A stretch of 64,000 nt of DNA, taken from Gammaproteobacteria bacterium. Its GTDB lineage: Bacteria; Pseudomonadota; Gammaproteobacteria; Steroidobacterales; JABDKV01. Position 1 is the stretch's first letter. Every line of letters begins with the position of its first letter. Where the stretch lies: positions 1 through 64,000 of the forward strand of contig JABDJB010000067.1 in assembly GCA_013003425.1 (NCBI GenBank). The letters are read 5' to 3'. The notes beneath the pieces are model-generated. The model worked only from the letters and a program-made list of their open reading frames with translations, searched no databases and was not told where the DNA came from. The position numbers and the translations under genes are program-made. Of this stretch, positions 23,723-31,675 are shown piece by piece.

Positions 23723-25348
23723 ATGAGCTTTATCCAGGATGCCCCGCGGCTGGGCAATCAGTTTACCGGCGATCCATTGCTGCAGCGCTGGCTGCGCTGG
23801 CGCCTGCCCGACCACGCTTTTGGCGAAATCGTTGAGGGGTTGCATGCGCTTGGCGGCAGGGTAGTTGGTGATATCGCGCAGTATGCCGCCGACGCCGAGG
23901 CAAACCCACCACAGTTACGGCATTTCGATGCCTGGGGAAACCGCGCCGACACCATTGTGATGGCAGACGGCTGGCAAAAACTGCACGCGGCCGCTGCAAC
24001 CGAGGGAATTATTGCAACGGCCTACGAGCAGAGCCAGGGCGAATATTCACGCGCCCATCAGTTTGCCCGCCTGTACCTGTTTCATCCGTCCTCGGCATTG
24101 TATTCGTGCCCGCTGGCAATGACTGACGGGGCTGCCAGCGTTTTGCTGCAACTTGGCAGCAGGCAGCTGGCACAACGCGTAGTGCGTCGCCTGACCAGCC
24201 GGGTCCCGGAAGAATTCTGGACTTCGGGCCAGTGGATGACCGAGACGGCTGGCGGGTCGGATGTCAGCAATACCGGCACCGTAGCGCACCCTGATGGTGA
24301 CGGTTACCGGCTGGCCGGTCACAAGTGGTTCAGTTCCGCAGCAACCTCCGAGATTGCGCTGACGCTGGCGCAGCTTGACGGTAGGCTGAGCCTGTTCTAC
24401 CTGGAGACTCGCAACAAGGATGGTTCGCTCAATGGCATAACAATCGAGCGCCTGAAGGACAAGCTTGGCACGCGGGCAATGCCGACTGCCGAACTTGCGC
24501 TGCAAGGCACGCGCGCCCGGTTACTGGGTGAGCCTGGTCATGGCGTGCGCAATATAGCTGGCATGCTCAATATCACGCGTCTATATAATTCGGTCTGTGC
24601 GGTAGCCAGCATGCGTCGCGGGCTTGCCCTGGCACGTGACTATGCTCACCGGCGTACGGCTTTTGGTCGACCATTGATCGGGCACGTACTTCATCGCGAG
24701 ACCCTTGCCAACCTGGAGGCGCATTACCAGTCGGCATTTCACCTGGTGTTCCATCTCGGCTTGCTGCTTGGTAAAGCAGAGGCGGGTGTGGCCAGCGATG
24801 CCGAGCAGCTGCTGCTGCGGCTGATGACACCGGTAACAAAGCTTTATACCGCCCGGCTGGCCGTGGCATCAGCCAGTGAAGTGCTGGAGTGCTTTGGCGG
24901 CGCGGGCTACATCGAAGATACCGGGCTGCCAAAGTTGCTGCGTGATGCACAGGTGTTGCCGATCTGGGAAGGCACGACAAACGTGCTCAGCCTGGACGCA
25001 AGCCGTGTGTTGCAGCGACAGCCGGCCGCGATGGAGGCTTTTGTCAGTGACGTTTACGGTCGTCTTGCCGGCGATGACAGGGAACTGGCGCCGGCGCGTC
25101 GCCATATCAATGACGGTATGGGTCGCCTGCGTGTATTACCCGCAGACAGCGAAGCTGACGCTCGCGAACTGGCGTTCGGCCTGGCCCGGGTATATGCCGC
25201 TTCGTTGATGTACGAATGCGTCGCGGCCCACCCGGCCTGGCAGGTATCTCGAGCGGCGCTTGAATGGACTGTTCAGCGCACGCTTGTTGGACCCTGGGCC
25301 CAGCCTGGCACCCTCGCTGCTGCCGATATTCTGGCCCGCCAGCGATAG
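23723..25348 (+). CDS. aidB: AidB-like acyl-CoA dehydrogenase family flavoprotein
   Basis: 541 residues, the same length as E. coli AidB, an FAD protein of the acyl-CoA dehydrogenase superfamily induced by alkylation and thought to protect DNA. It shows WMTETAGGSDVSNTGTVAHPDGDGYRLAGHKWFSSA for flavin binding, IERLKDKLGTRAMPTAEL, LARDYAHRRTAFGRPL, and GGAGYIEDTGLPKLLRDAQVLPIWEGTTNVLSLD at the end of the core. A C-terminal domain follows from about 440. No ada gene is adjacent, although an AlkB-family gene lies 12 kb away. An ordinary acyl-CoA dehydrogenase role cannot be excluded. Confidence 0.85.
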   Translation: MSFIQDAPRLGNQFTGDPLLQRWLRWRLPDHAFGEIVEGLHALGGRVVGDIAQYAADAEANPPQLRHFDAWGNRADTIVMADGWQKLHAAAATEGIIATAYEQSQGEYSRAHQFARLYLFHPSSALYSCPLAMTDGAASVLLQLGSRQLAQRVVRRLTSRVPEEFWTSGQWMTETAGGSDVSNTGTVAHPDGDGYRLAGHKWFSSAATSEIALTLAQLDGRLSLFYLETRNKDGSLNGITIERLKDKLGTRAMPTAELALQGTRARLLGEPGHGVRNIAGMLNITRLYNSVCAVASMRRGLALARDYAHRRTAFGRPLIGHVLHRETLANLEAHYQSAFHLVFHLGLLLGKAEAGVASDAEQLLLRLMTPVTKLYTARLAVASASEVLECFGGAGYIEDTGLPKLLRDAQVLPIWEGTTNVLSLDASRVLQRQPAAMEAFVSDVYGRLAGDDRELAPARRHINDGMGRLRVLPADSEADARELAFGLARVYAASLMYECVAAHPAWQVSRAALEWTVQRTLVGPWAQPGTLAAADILARQR

Positions 25349-25481
25349 ACAGTGCGTGACAGGCCCCGGTGCCTTTGACAAAGTTTTACCTTTTGCAGCA
25401 TGCATCTGCTGCACAGGTGGCAACACCTGCCGTTAAAGGGATAGCAGCGGTCACTGCATAACGCAGGATGCGCCTTTCTGC

Positions 25482-25508
25482 TAAAGATCAAGCCCGACCG
25501 GCCGATAC
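25482..25508 (+). promoter_or_regulatory. FliA (sigma-28) flagellar promoter
   Basis: TAAA at 25482-25485, a 15-bp spacer, then GCCGATAC at 25501-25508. This matches the sigma-28 consensus TAAA-N15-GCCGATAA at 11 of 12 specified positions. Transcription would begin near 25515, about 40 nt before the ATG at 25556. It would drive the HD-GYP/EAL pair together with late flagellar and chemotaxis genes. Confidence 0.8.
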
Positions 25509-25555
25509 CCTTTTGTGACGCCTTGCGCCCCGAGCCCACAAGGATTGACTCACGG

Positions 25556-26863
25556 ATGATGGCAGGTCTGAAAATTCCGGTACACGAGCTGCGCGAAGGC
25601 ATGTACGTTGCCCGGCTGGACCGCCCGTGGCTGGACACCCCGTTTCTGTTCCAGGGGTTTACCATTCGCAGCCAGCAGGAAATAGACGAACTGTGCCGCT
25701 ATTGCGCCTGGGTCATGGTCGACCGCGAGCGCTCCGAGGTAGAGTTGGAAGCAGCATCAACCGAAAGCGGTCACCCGGGCCAACGACCGTCGTTGTCAAA
25801 ACGGGTCGGCGGCCTGCTGCGACGCCTGCGCGGCGGTGGCCGCCAGGCAAATCCGATCCAGCCGCTTACGTCGCTTGCCGGCCTGCCGCGCACTTCTTAC
25901 AAAGATCAGGAAACCACCATTTCCGACGAGATCCCGCGCGCCAACGAGTCCGTGATGCGTGCCCAGGAGATGGTGCGCCAGGCAACCCAGCAGTTGAAAG
26001 TCAGCGAGACTATCGAATTTTCCCTGGTTAGCCAGGCGGTCGACCCGATCATCGACAGCGTGCTGCGCAACAAGGATGCGATGATCTGGCTGCAGAGCAT
26101 GCGTGGCAAAGACGAGTATGTCTTTTCCCGTTCTGTGGCGTGCAGCGTTTGGAGCGTGATTTTCGGCCGTCACCTCGGCCTCGACCGGGACACGCTCACA
26201 CACCTTGCAACCGGTGCGCTGTTGCTTGACCTGGGCAAGGTAAAGGTTCCGGATGAGTTGCTGATGCGAGACGGGCCGCTTGGCGATGAAGAAATGGAGA
26301 TGGTGCGGCAGCATGTCGAGTATGGCGTGAAGATGCTGGCTCGCAGCGGTGACTTTGATGACTGTGTCATCGAAATGGTGCGTACCCACCACGAGCGGTT
26401 CAACGGTACCGGTTATCCGGAAGGGCTGAAGGGAACCGAGATCCCGCCACTGGGAAAGATCGCCGGCATCCTCGATACCTTCGTCGCGATGACCAGCCAG
26501 CGCCCGCATGCTGATGCGATGGCGAGCTACGACGTCATGCGTCACCTGCACCAGCTGGCGGATGTCGAGTTCCAGGCTGAACTGGTGGAGCAGTTCGTGC
26601 AGGCAATCGGCATGTTTCCCACTGGTTCGCTGGTCGAGCTGAGCACCGGCGAAGTTGCGATCGTTACCGAACAGAACCGGATTCGACGCCTGCGGCCAAG
26701 AGTTATGGTTGTACTAGGCGCGGAAAAAGTGATGTTACGCGAGTTTCGAAAAGTCGACCTGCGCGAGCAGATAACCAGCGACAGTGGCGAAGCCTCCTTG
26801 TGGATCACGCGTGGCCTGCCGCCCGGTTCGTACGGCATCGACCCCGGAGAATTTTTCCTGTGA
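25556..26863 (+). CDS. DUF3391 plus degenerate HD-GYP protein
   Basis: 435 residues. An N-terminal DUF3391 (KIPVHELREGMYVARLDRPWL) is followed by a basic linker and an HD-GYP domain (about 160-345), normally a c-di-GMP phosphodiesterase. The GYP region HHERFNGTGYPEGLKG is intact, as are QHVEYG and ILDTF. Two metal-ligand histidines are gone: the HD motif reads LDLGK (Leu224-Asp225) and the earlier HS motif reads RS (Arg192). A C-terminal ~80-residue domain follows. Hydrolysis is probably impaired and the protein may sense c-di-GMP instead. ATG 25556 is preferred over the TTG at 25523 because AAGGA lies upstream and DUF3391 starts there. Transcribed from the FliA-type promoter. Confidence 0.88.
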   Translation: MMAGLKIPVHELREGMYVARLDRPWLDTPFLFQGFTIRSQQEIDELCRYCAWVMVDRERSEVELEAASTESGHPGQRPSLSKRVGGLLRRLRGGGRQANPIQPLTSLAGLPRTSYKDQETTISDEIPRANESVMRAQEMVRQATQQLKVSETIEFSLVSQAVDPIIDSVLRNKDAMIWLQSMRGKDEYVFSRSVACSVWSVIFGRHLGLDRDTLTHLATGALLLDLGKVKVPDELLMRDGPLGDEEMEMVRQHVEYGVKMLARSGDFDDCVIEMVRTHHERFNGTGYPEGLKGTEIPPLGKIAGILDTFVAMTSQRPHADAMASYDVMRHLHQLADVEFQAELVEQFVQAIGMFPTGSLVELSTGEVAIVTEQNRIRRLRPRVMVVLGAEKVMLREFRKVDLREQITSDSGEASLWITRGLPPGSYGIDPGEFFL

Positions 26864-28170
26864 TCGATGCCATACCGACAACCAGCAAGACCGGTTTCAC
26901 CGCCTACATGGAGGTGCTGGAGCACTACCTTGAGGAATCCCGCGCCAAGGGCGAGCACCTTGCACTGCTGCTGGTTGAACTCGATAACCTGCGCCAGGTA
27001 AACACCACCATGGGTTACGAATCCGGCCGACAGATGTTGTCGCTGGCCGCCGAGCGGCTGCAGAGTGTCTGTCGCACCCGCGACCGTGTAATCCAGTACT
27101 CCGACCAGGGATTTGCGCTGTTGCTGGCCGGCGTGCGTAACGAAGGTCACGCGGAACTGGCGGCGAACAAGGTCTGGCGCATGTTCGAGAACCATGTCGA
27201 AATCGTGGGCCGCCGGGTGGTAATAGAGATTTCAATGGGTATAGCGATGTACCCCGGCCACGGTAACAGTGCGCAAAAGCTGATGCAGGCCGCCGAAGCA
27301 GCGCAATCAGCCGCGACTGCCACCTCGCACTGGTGCCTGTTCACACCGGCTGTTACGGCCGAGGCGACCGGTATGGTGGGCATAGCAGCAGAGCTCGATC
27401 GTGCCCTGGCCGAGGGCGAGCTCGAGATGCATTACCAGCCCAAGCTGTGCCTGGAGACCGGCAAGCCATCCGGGGTTGAGGCCCTGATGCGCTGGTTTCA
27501 TCCGGAACGCGGGCCGATACGACCCGACATCTTTATCGGCATGGCCGAACGCATTGGCAAGATCGAGGACCTTACCTGGTTTGCGCTCAATACCGGCCTG
27601 CGTCAGAAGCGCGAATGGCCTCGGGCAGAAGCACCATTCAACGTCTCGATAAACGTTACCCCGCAAATCGTGCAGAAATTTGAATTTGCCCAACTGGTGC
27701 TCAACGCGCTGCAGGTGTGGGACGTGCGCCCGAACGAACTGACGATCGAGGTGACTGAAACTGCGTTGATGACAAATCCCGAGGAAAGCTTCCGCACTTT
27801 GACCGCCCTCAAAGATGCTGGCGTGCGGATATCCATTGACGATTTTGGTACTGGCTACAGTTCGCTGGCGTACTTCAAAAATATACCGGCCACCGAGCTT
27901 AAGATCGATCGCAGTTTCGTTTTCAAGATGCTGGAGAATCCCGGCGACCGGCGCATCGTGCAGACCGTTATCGACCTGGCGCATAATTTCGGGCTGAAGG
28001 TCGTCGCCGAGGGCATTGAAAATGAAGATACGCATGCGGCGCTGGTGACGATGGGTTGTGACGGTGCCCAGGGCTATCACTACGCGAAGCCGCTCAGTCA
28101 TGCTGACCTGTGTCGCTGGTTGGGACACCAGGCCACGCAGCGCCAGCCAGCCGATCTCGCCGAGGCCTGA
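26860..28170 (+). CDS. Degenerate GGDEF plus intact EAL c-di-GMP phosphodiesterase
   Basis: 436 residues. The N-terminal ~165 are a GGDEF domain whose signature reads SDQGF (VIQYSDQGFALLL), so no cyclase activity is expected. The EAL domain (about 180-425) keeps its catalytic set: GVEALMRW, the Asn of SINVTPQ, the Glu of EVTET, DDFGTGYSSL, LKIDRSFV, VAEGIENE and QGYHYAKPL. It should linearise c-di-GMP to pGpG. The GTG start overlaps the HD-GYP stop by 4 nt (GTGA), so the two are translationally coupled and share the FliA-type promoter, pointing to a role in motility. Confidence 0.93.
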   Translation: MIDAIPTTSKTGFTAYMEVLEHYLEESRAKGEHLALLLVELDNLRQVNTTMGYESGRQMLSLAAERLQSVCRTRDRVIQYSDQGFALLLAGVRNEGHAELAANKVWRMFENHVEIVGRRVVIEISMGIAMYPGHGNSAQKLMQAAEAAQSAATATSHWCLFTPAVTAEATGMVGIAAELDRALAEGELEMHYQPKLCLETGKPSGVEALMRWFHPERGPIRPDIFIGMAERIGKIEDLTWFALNTGLRQKREWPRAEAPFNVSINVTPQIVQKFEFAQLVLNALQVWDVRPNELTIEVTETALMTNPEESFRTLTALKDAGVRISIDDFGTGYSSLAYFKNIPATELKIDRSFVFKMLENPGDRRIVQTVIDLAHNFGLKVVAEGIENEDTHAALVTMGCDGAQGYHYAKPLSHADLCRWLGHQATQRQPADLAEA

Positions 28171-28190
28171 TCCCGCGCGCAGCGGCGCTC

Positions 28191-28216
28191 GTGGGAGGGC
28201 ATCTTGCCGCGACTGT
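28191..28216 (+). repeat. Single diverged REP-like element
   Basis: GTGGGAGGGCATCTTGCCGCGA resembles the units at 974-1164 in its left end and its CCGCGAC end, but the hairpin core is different. It lies 20 bp after the EAL gene stop. Confidence 0.45.
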
Positions 28217-28306
28217 TGCGAGTGTGGCCATCAGCGCGACTCTTGTCCGGCTTAATCTCGCGCGGCGTTGTGCCTCGCTGCAGCAGTTTCACGCTAGAAT
28301 GATCCG

Positions 28307-28621
28307 ATGAAACAGCGCGAGGAACGTTTCCGGGATTTTCAGTCGTTTTACCCGTTCTACTTGTCGGAGCATGCCAACCGCACGTCCCGCCGACTGCATT
28401 TTTTTGGTACCGGGCTGGTGATTGCGACCGCGATCGTCGCCGTGGTGCTGCAGCAGTGGTGGTTGCTGTGGCTGCTGCCGCTGTTCGGTTACGGTTTCGC
28501 CTGGACCGGGCATTTCTTCTTCGAAAAAAACCGTCCGGCAACTTTCAGGTATCCGCTGTTCAGCCTGGCGGCTGATTTTGTGATGTTTCGCGACATCCTG
28601 ACCGGCAGGATCCGCTTCTAA
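28307..28621 (+). CDS. DUF962 / Mpo1-like membrane protein
   Basis: 104 residues of the DUF962 family, whose yeast member Mpo1 is an iron-dependent dioxygenase acting on 2-hydroxy fatty acids. The family landmarks are FQSFYPFYLSEHANRTSRRLHFFGTG and GHFFFEKNRPATFRYPLFSLAADFVMF, with conserved histidines around two to three hydrophobic helices. TAGAAT lies 6 nt before the ATG and no ribosome site is present, so the message may be leaderless. Its stop overlaps that of padR by 4 nt (CTAA). Confidence 0.88.
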   Translation: MKQREERFRDFQSFYPFYLSEHANRTSRRLHFFGTGLVIATAIVAVVLQQWWLLWLLPLFGYGFAWTGHFFFEKNRPATFRYPLFSLAADFVMFRDILTGRIRF

Positions 28622-29169
28622 CTGCGTCGGTCCAGCCGGACTATGCTCTGTTCGCACCAATGCAGCGATGCGGCAAGACGCTCGAGCCCAAGCTGTAGCG
28701 TGAGCTGGGGAAAAAAATCCTCGTCGGGGAGTTCGTCGGGATATCGCGGGTCATTCTCGCGCCAGTGACGCTCGACGTCGCGTAGCTCGCCCAGCTGTTC
28801 GGCAATGCGATCACGCAGCTCGACCAGAAATTCGCGCTGGTCGGAGCGATCGTCAAGCTCGTGCAGGAAATAGACCTGTGCAAGATAGCTGATGCGATCA
28901 CGACGAAACTCGGGTCCCTGCGCCAGCCACTGGCGCACCTGCTTTGAGCCAGGTTTTCGGCGCCGGTAGACTTTTCGCTCGGGTCCCTGCGGCGATGGCT
29001 CAACGGAAACCTCCAGCAGGCCGTCGCGTTCGAGTCGCTGCAGCGTGGGATAGATCTGCGCAAGTTCCGCAGCCCAGAAATGCCGCAGGCTCTGGTTGAA
29101 CTGGCGCTTCAGGTCATAACCGCTGGCCGGCCTGGCCAGCATGCCAAGCAGAATGTCACGCAACGCCAT
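28618..29169 (-). CDS. PadR-family transcriptional regulator
   Basis: 183 residues. The N-terminal winged helix is PadR-like (RDILLGMLARPASGYDLKRQFNQSLRHFWAAELAQIYPTLQRLERDGL). The C-terminal alpha-helical dimerisation domain (about 100-180) places it in the PadR-s2/Vir-like group. PadR proteins usually repress a nearby effector gene and their own. It follows the membrane-protein gene directly, and a palindrome at 29917-29934 before that gene is the likely operator. Confidence 0.9.
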   Translation of the reverse strand: MALRDILLGMLARPASGYDLKRQFNQSLRHFWAAELAQIYPTLQRLERDGLLEVSVEPSPQGPERKVYRRRKPGSKQVRQWLAQGPEFRRDRISYLAQVYFLHELDDRSDQREFLVELRDRIAEQLGELRDVERHWRENDPRYPDELPDEDFFPQLTLQLGLERLAASLHWCEQSIVRLDRRS

Positions 29170-29895
29170 TCAGGCGAGCTCGCCAAACTTGCGCCGGTAA
29201 TGGCGGGTCCACAGGATCGTCCCGGGGATGCCGATGGCAGCGGGTGCAATCCAGGGGATGACTCCGATCCATCCGTCCAGCCCGATATCGAACAGGCGTG
29301 TAGAACCGAAGACCGCAAAAGCAGTGTGAAACGCGATGCCGCCGCCAATCATTGAACCCAGGTGTTCATACATCCAGGCACGTGGCGTCTGTGGCGGCTT
29401 GCTGATGTAACGCAGGATGCCGATGCCGGTCAGCATGCCGATCGGACTCAGAGCGTACAGGATGATTTTGTTAGTCGGCGATACGAGCACGGCGTAGGCA
29501 ACAACAACTGCCGAGGCGGCGATGGCCGAGCGTGCCAGCCACGTCGACAACGGCGTGCCGAGCTCACGCGGGTCCTGTTTGTGTTGCAGGACCAGGACCC
29601 CATGACGAACGACGACAAAAGTCACCAGTGCCAGGTAGCCCAGGAATAACAGGAAGCCAAACGCTTCCGGCCGTGTGGCCAGGGTATGCCCTTCCGCCAG
29701 GTACCAGCCCGCCCGCAGGAGCACGGCCAGGCCGGCAGTGGCAAAAACGGTATAGGCGCAGGCCTTGTAGACTTTGCCAAACAAGCGGTGTGCGGGTCCG
29801 CCCTTGCGGCTGAAAATGGGCACCCAGAAAGCGACCAGGCCAACGCCGCCTAATACTACGTGTATTATCAACAGGATACGCATGATCATCGGCAT
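29170..29895 (-). CDS. DUF2306-like membrane protein
   Basis: 241 residues with seven or so hydrophobic segments. It begins MRILLIIHVVLGGVGLVAFWVPIFSRKGGPAHRLFGKVY, which resembles DUF2306-type predicted membrane proteins with an intramembrane HxxLG and HRxxG pattern. Function unknown. Start at 29895, 29889 or 29883 cannot be separated; upstream extension to 29988 would run through the palindromic operator and is rejected. It precedes padR with no gap, so the pair probably form a self-regulated unit. Confidence 0.75.
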   Translation of the reverse strand: MPMIMRILLIIHVVLGGVGLVAFWVPIFSRKGGPAHRLFGKVYKACAYTVFATAGLAVLLRAGWYLAEGHTLATRPEAFGFLLFLGYLALVTFVVVRHGVLVLQHKQDPRELGTPLSTWLARSAIAASAVVVAYAVLVSPTNKIILYALSPIGMLTGIGILRYISKPPQTPRAWMYEHLGSMIGGGIAFHTAFAVFGSTRLFDIGLDGWIGVIPWIAPAAIGIPGTILWTRHYRRKFGELA

Positions 29896-29914
29896 GGGAT
29901 CGTTCTTGAGAATC

Positions 29915-29934
29915 AGTATATAAAAACTTATATA
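29915..29934 (-). promoter_or_regulatory. Candidate PadR operator overlapping a -10 box
   Basis: TATATAA (29917-29923) and TTATATA (29928-29934) form a perfect 7-bp inverted repeat with a 4-bp centre. A minus-strand TATACT (29915-29920) overlaps one arm, and the ATG of the membrane protein is about 20 nt further on. AT-rich dyads of this form are typical PadR sites, and padR is in the same transcript. Confidence 0.6.
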
Positions 29935-30035
29935 GCAAGTGCCGGTAAAAATCAATGGGCAGGATGTGTCCTGCGTCGCGACCGGCACTGCCGTGCTGGG
30001 CTAGGATTGGCGCCGGGTATAGCAGGGGGAACGCG

Positions 30036-30629
30036 ATGGATCACGACCCGTGGCTGATAAACGAAGTGCGGCGCATCACCGCTGACCTGGCCGGTCTGCA
30101 GACCAGCCTCGACCTGGTGCCGCGCAAGTTCCGGTTAGGCTATACCGACAGCGATGCGACAGTCGTTGTTGGTGATGGCGAATGGCGCACGCTGCTCAGC
30201 CGGGTAACCGACGCGCGCGAGGAAATTGTCGCCCAGCTCAACGATTTCATTGAAAACGAGTATGACCGCCAGCTGCACTGGTCAGCGCTGCGCATGTTGA
30301 CCGCATCAGGTGTGCTGTCGACAGAGCTTGCGACTTTTCAGGGCAAGCTGACCTTTATTGACGCACGACCCGGCGAACGCTCCAATGATGTCGGGCGATT
30401 GATCGACTGGTTCGATGGCCAGTTGCTGCCGGTGAGCAATCGGCTGTCCACCCGGTTGCTGCAGTTTATTTCGCGTGTGATGGATCCCGAGTCATGGACC
30501 GTCAGTGGTCCTCTTACCGGTGGTGAAGGTCCATTGCAGCTGACGATGAGTTTCCAGCCAGCCACCGAGACACGCGCGCGCGAACAGCGCAAGAAAGAGC
30601 AGCGGCTGCAACGAATTCGTATCGACTAA
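30036..30629 (+). CDS. Uncharacterised soluble protein
   Basis: 197 residues with no family I can name. It is mostly helical, with GDGEWRTLLSRVTDAREEIVAQLNDFIENEYDRQLHW near the middle and a basic, Gln-rich C-terminus (REQRKKEQRLQRIRID). There is no signal peptide, membrane segment or catalytic motif. The start is firm: AGGGGGA lies 7 nt upstream of ATG 30036, and codon usage matches neighbours. The stop overlaps that of the convergent kinase gene by 4 nt (CTAA). Confidence 0.72.
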   Translation: MDHDPWLINEVRRITADLAGLQTSLDLVPRKFRLGYTDSDATVVVGDGEWRTLLSRVTDAREEIVAQLNDFIENEYDRQLHWSALRMLTASGVLSTELATFQGKLTFIDARPGERSNDVGRLIDWFDGQLLPVSNRLSTRLLQFISRVMDPESWTVSGPLTGGEGPLQLTMSFQPATETRAREQRKKEQRLQRIRID

Positions 30630-31675
30630 ATCACGTCGCGCTGTGCGAGCTGCGCGCAAATCTTGACGATTTCGATCAGGCCGGCGAAGCGTTTGTCGGC
30701 AGTGTGGCCGGCTGCATAGCGGGCATAGATCTGCTGCAGGATCACGGCCAGCTTGTAGCAGCCGTAGCGATAATAAAACAGCGCATCATCGACTGACCGG
30801 CCCGAAGCATCGGAGTAAGCTGAGACAACTTCCGCGCGGCTGAAGTTTCCCGGCAGCCAGGTCAGGCCGAACTGGCGCAGCGGTGCAGGGTCATCGGGCT
30901 GCGCCCAATAGGCCAGCGAGGAGCCCAGGTCCATCAGCGGGTCACCGATGGTCGTCATTTCCCAGTCGAGCACCCCAATAATTTTCGTCAGGTCAGCCGG
31001 ATCCAGAACCAGGTTGTCGTATTTGTAGTCGTTGTGTATCAGCGATGCGCCCGACTCGGTGGGTTGGTTATCGCTGAGCCAGCGGCCGGTTGCGTCCATG
31101 TCGGGAATTACTTCGGTTGCCGCCTTTTCGTAGCGGGCAATCCAGCCGCTGACCTGGCGTACGATATATCCAGCCGGCTTGCCAAGATCACCCAGGCTGG
31201 CCTGTTGCGGGTCGATGGCGTGCAGCTCAGCCAGGCTGGTAACGAACGATTGTGACAGCCCGCGCATGACCTCCGGGTCAGGTGCGACGCCTGCGGGAGG
31301 TTTACCACCACGCAGGATGACTCCGCACAGCCGCTCCATGAGGTAGAACGGCGCGCCGATCACTGTCGCGTCCTCGCAATAGTGCAACGGGGCAGGGGCG
31401 CGGTCGAAATGACCCTGCAGACCGCTGATTACGCGAAATTCGCGGCTCATGTCATGCCCACCGGCGATATTGGCACCGTGCGGCGCCCGGCGCAGCACCA
31501 GCTCACGCTGCCCGATCCGCAGCAGGTAGGTGAGATTGGAATAACCCCCGGGAAATTGCTCTATTGTCACATCCGCGCCGATATCGGGTACAACCTCGCG
31601 CAGGTATTCACCCAAGGCGACAGTGTCCAGCTCCTCGCCGCGACGCACCGCGGCCGGCTGGTCGATCGGGTTCAC
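30626..31675 (-). CDS. ACAD-associated APH-fold kinase
   Basis: 349 residues of the phosphotransferase family that accompanies acyl-CoA dehydrogenases (ACAD10/11 N-terminal-like, FadE36-like). Landmarks: FPGGYSNLTYLLRIGQRELVLRRAP, the catalytic loop SLIHNDYKYDNLVLDP and the metal Asp in GVLDWEMTTIGDPLMDLG. Family knowledge: ACAD11 fuses such a kinase to a dehydrogenase, and in Pseudomonas the LvaA kinase with LvaC dehydrogenase processes 4-hydroxyacyl-CoA through a phosphorylated intermediate. Here kinase and dehydrogenase are separate genes overlapping by 4 nt, so a 4-hydroxyacyl-CoA substrate is a reasonable inference. Confidence 0.9.
   Translation of the reverse strand: MNPIDQPAAVRRGEELDTVALGEYLREVVPDIGADVTIEQFPGGYSNLTYLLRIGQRELVLRRAPHGANIAGGHDMSREFRVISGLQGHFDRAPAPLHYCEDATVIGAPFYLMERLCGVILRGGKPPAGVAPDPEVMRGLSQSFVTSLAELHAIDPQQASLGDLGKPAGYIVRQVSGWIARYEKAATEVIPDMDATGRWLSDNQPTESGASLIHNDYKYDNLVLDPADLTKIIGVLDWEMTTIGDPLMDLGSSLAYWAQPDDPAPLRQFGLTWLPGNFSRAEVVSAYSDASGRSVDDALFYYRYGCYKLAVILQQIYARYAAGHTADKRFAGLIEIVKICAQLAQRDVI

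Noticed and set aside
24580-24590. TATATAATT as a promoter
   Set aside because: It lies inside the AidB-like coding region with no gene start downstream on that strand at a sensible distance.
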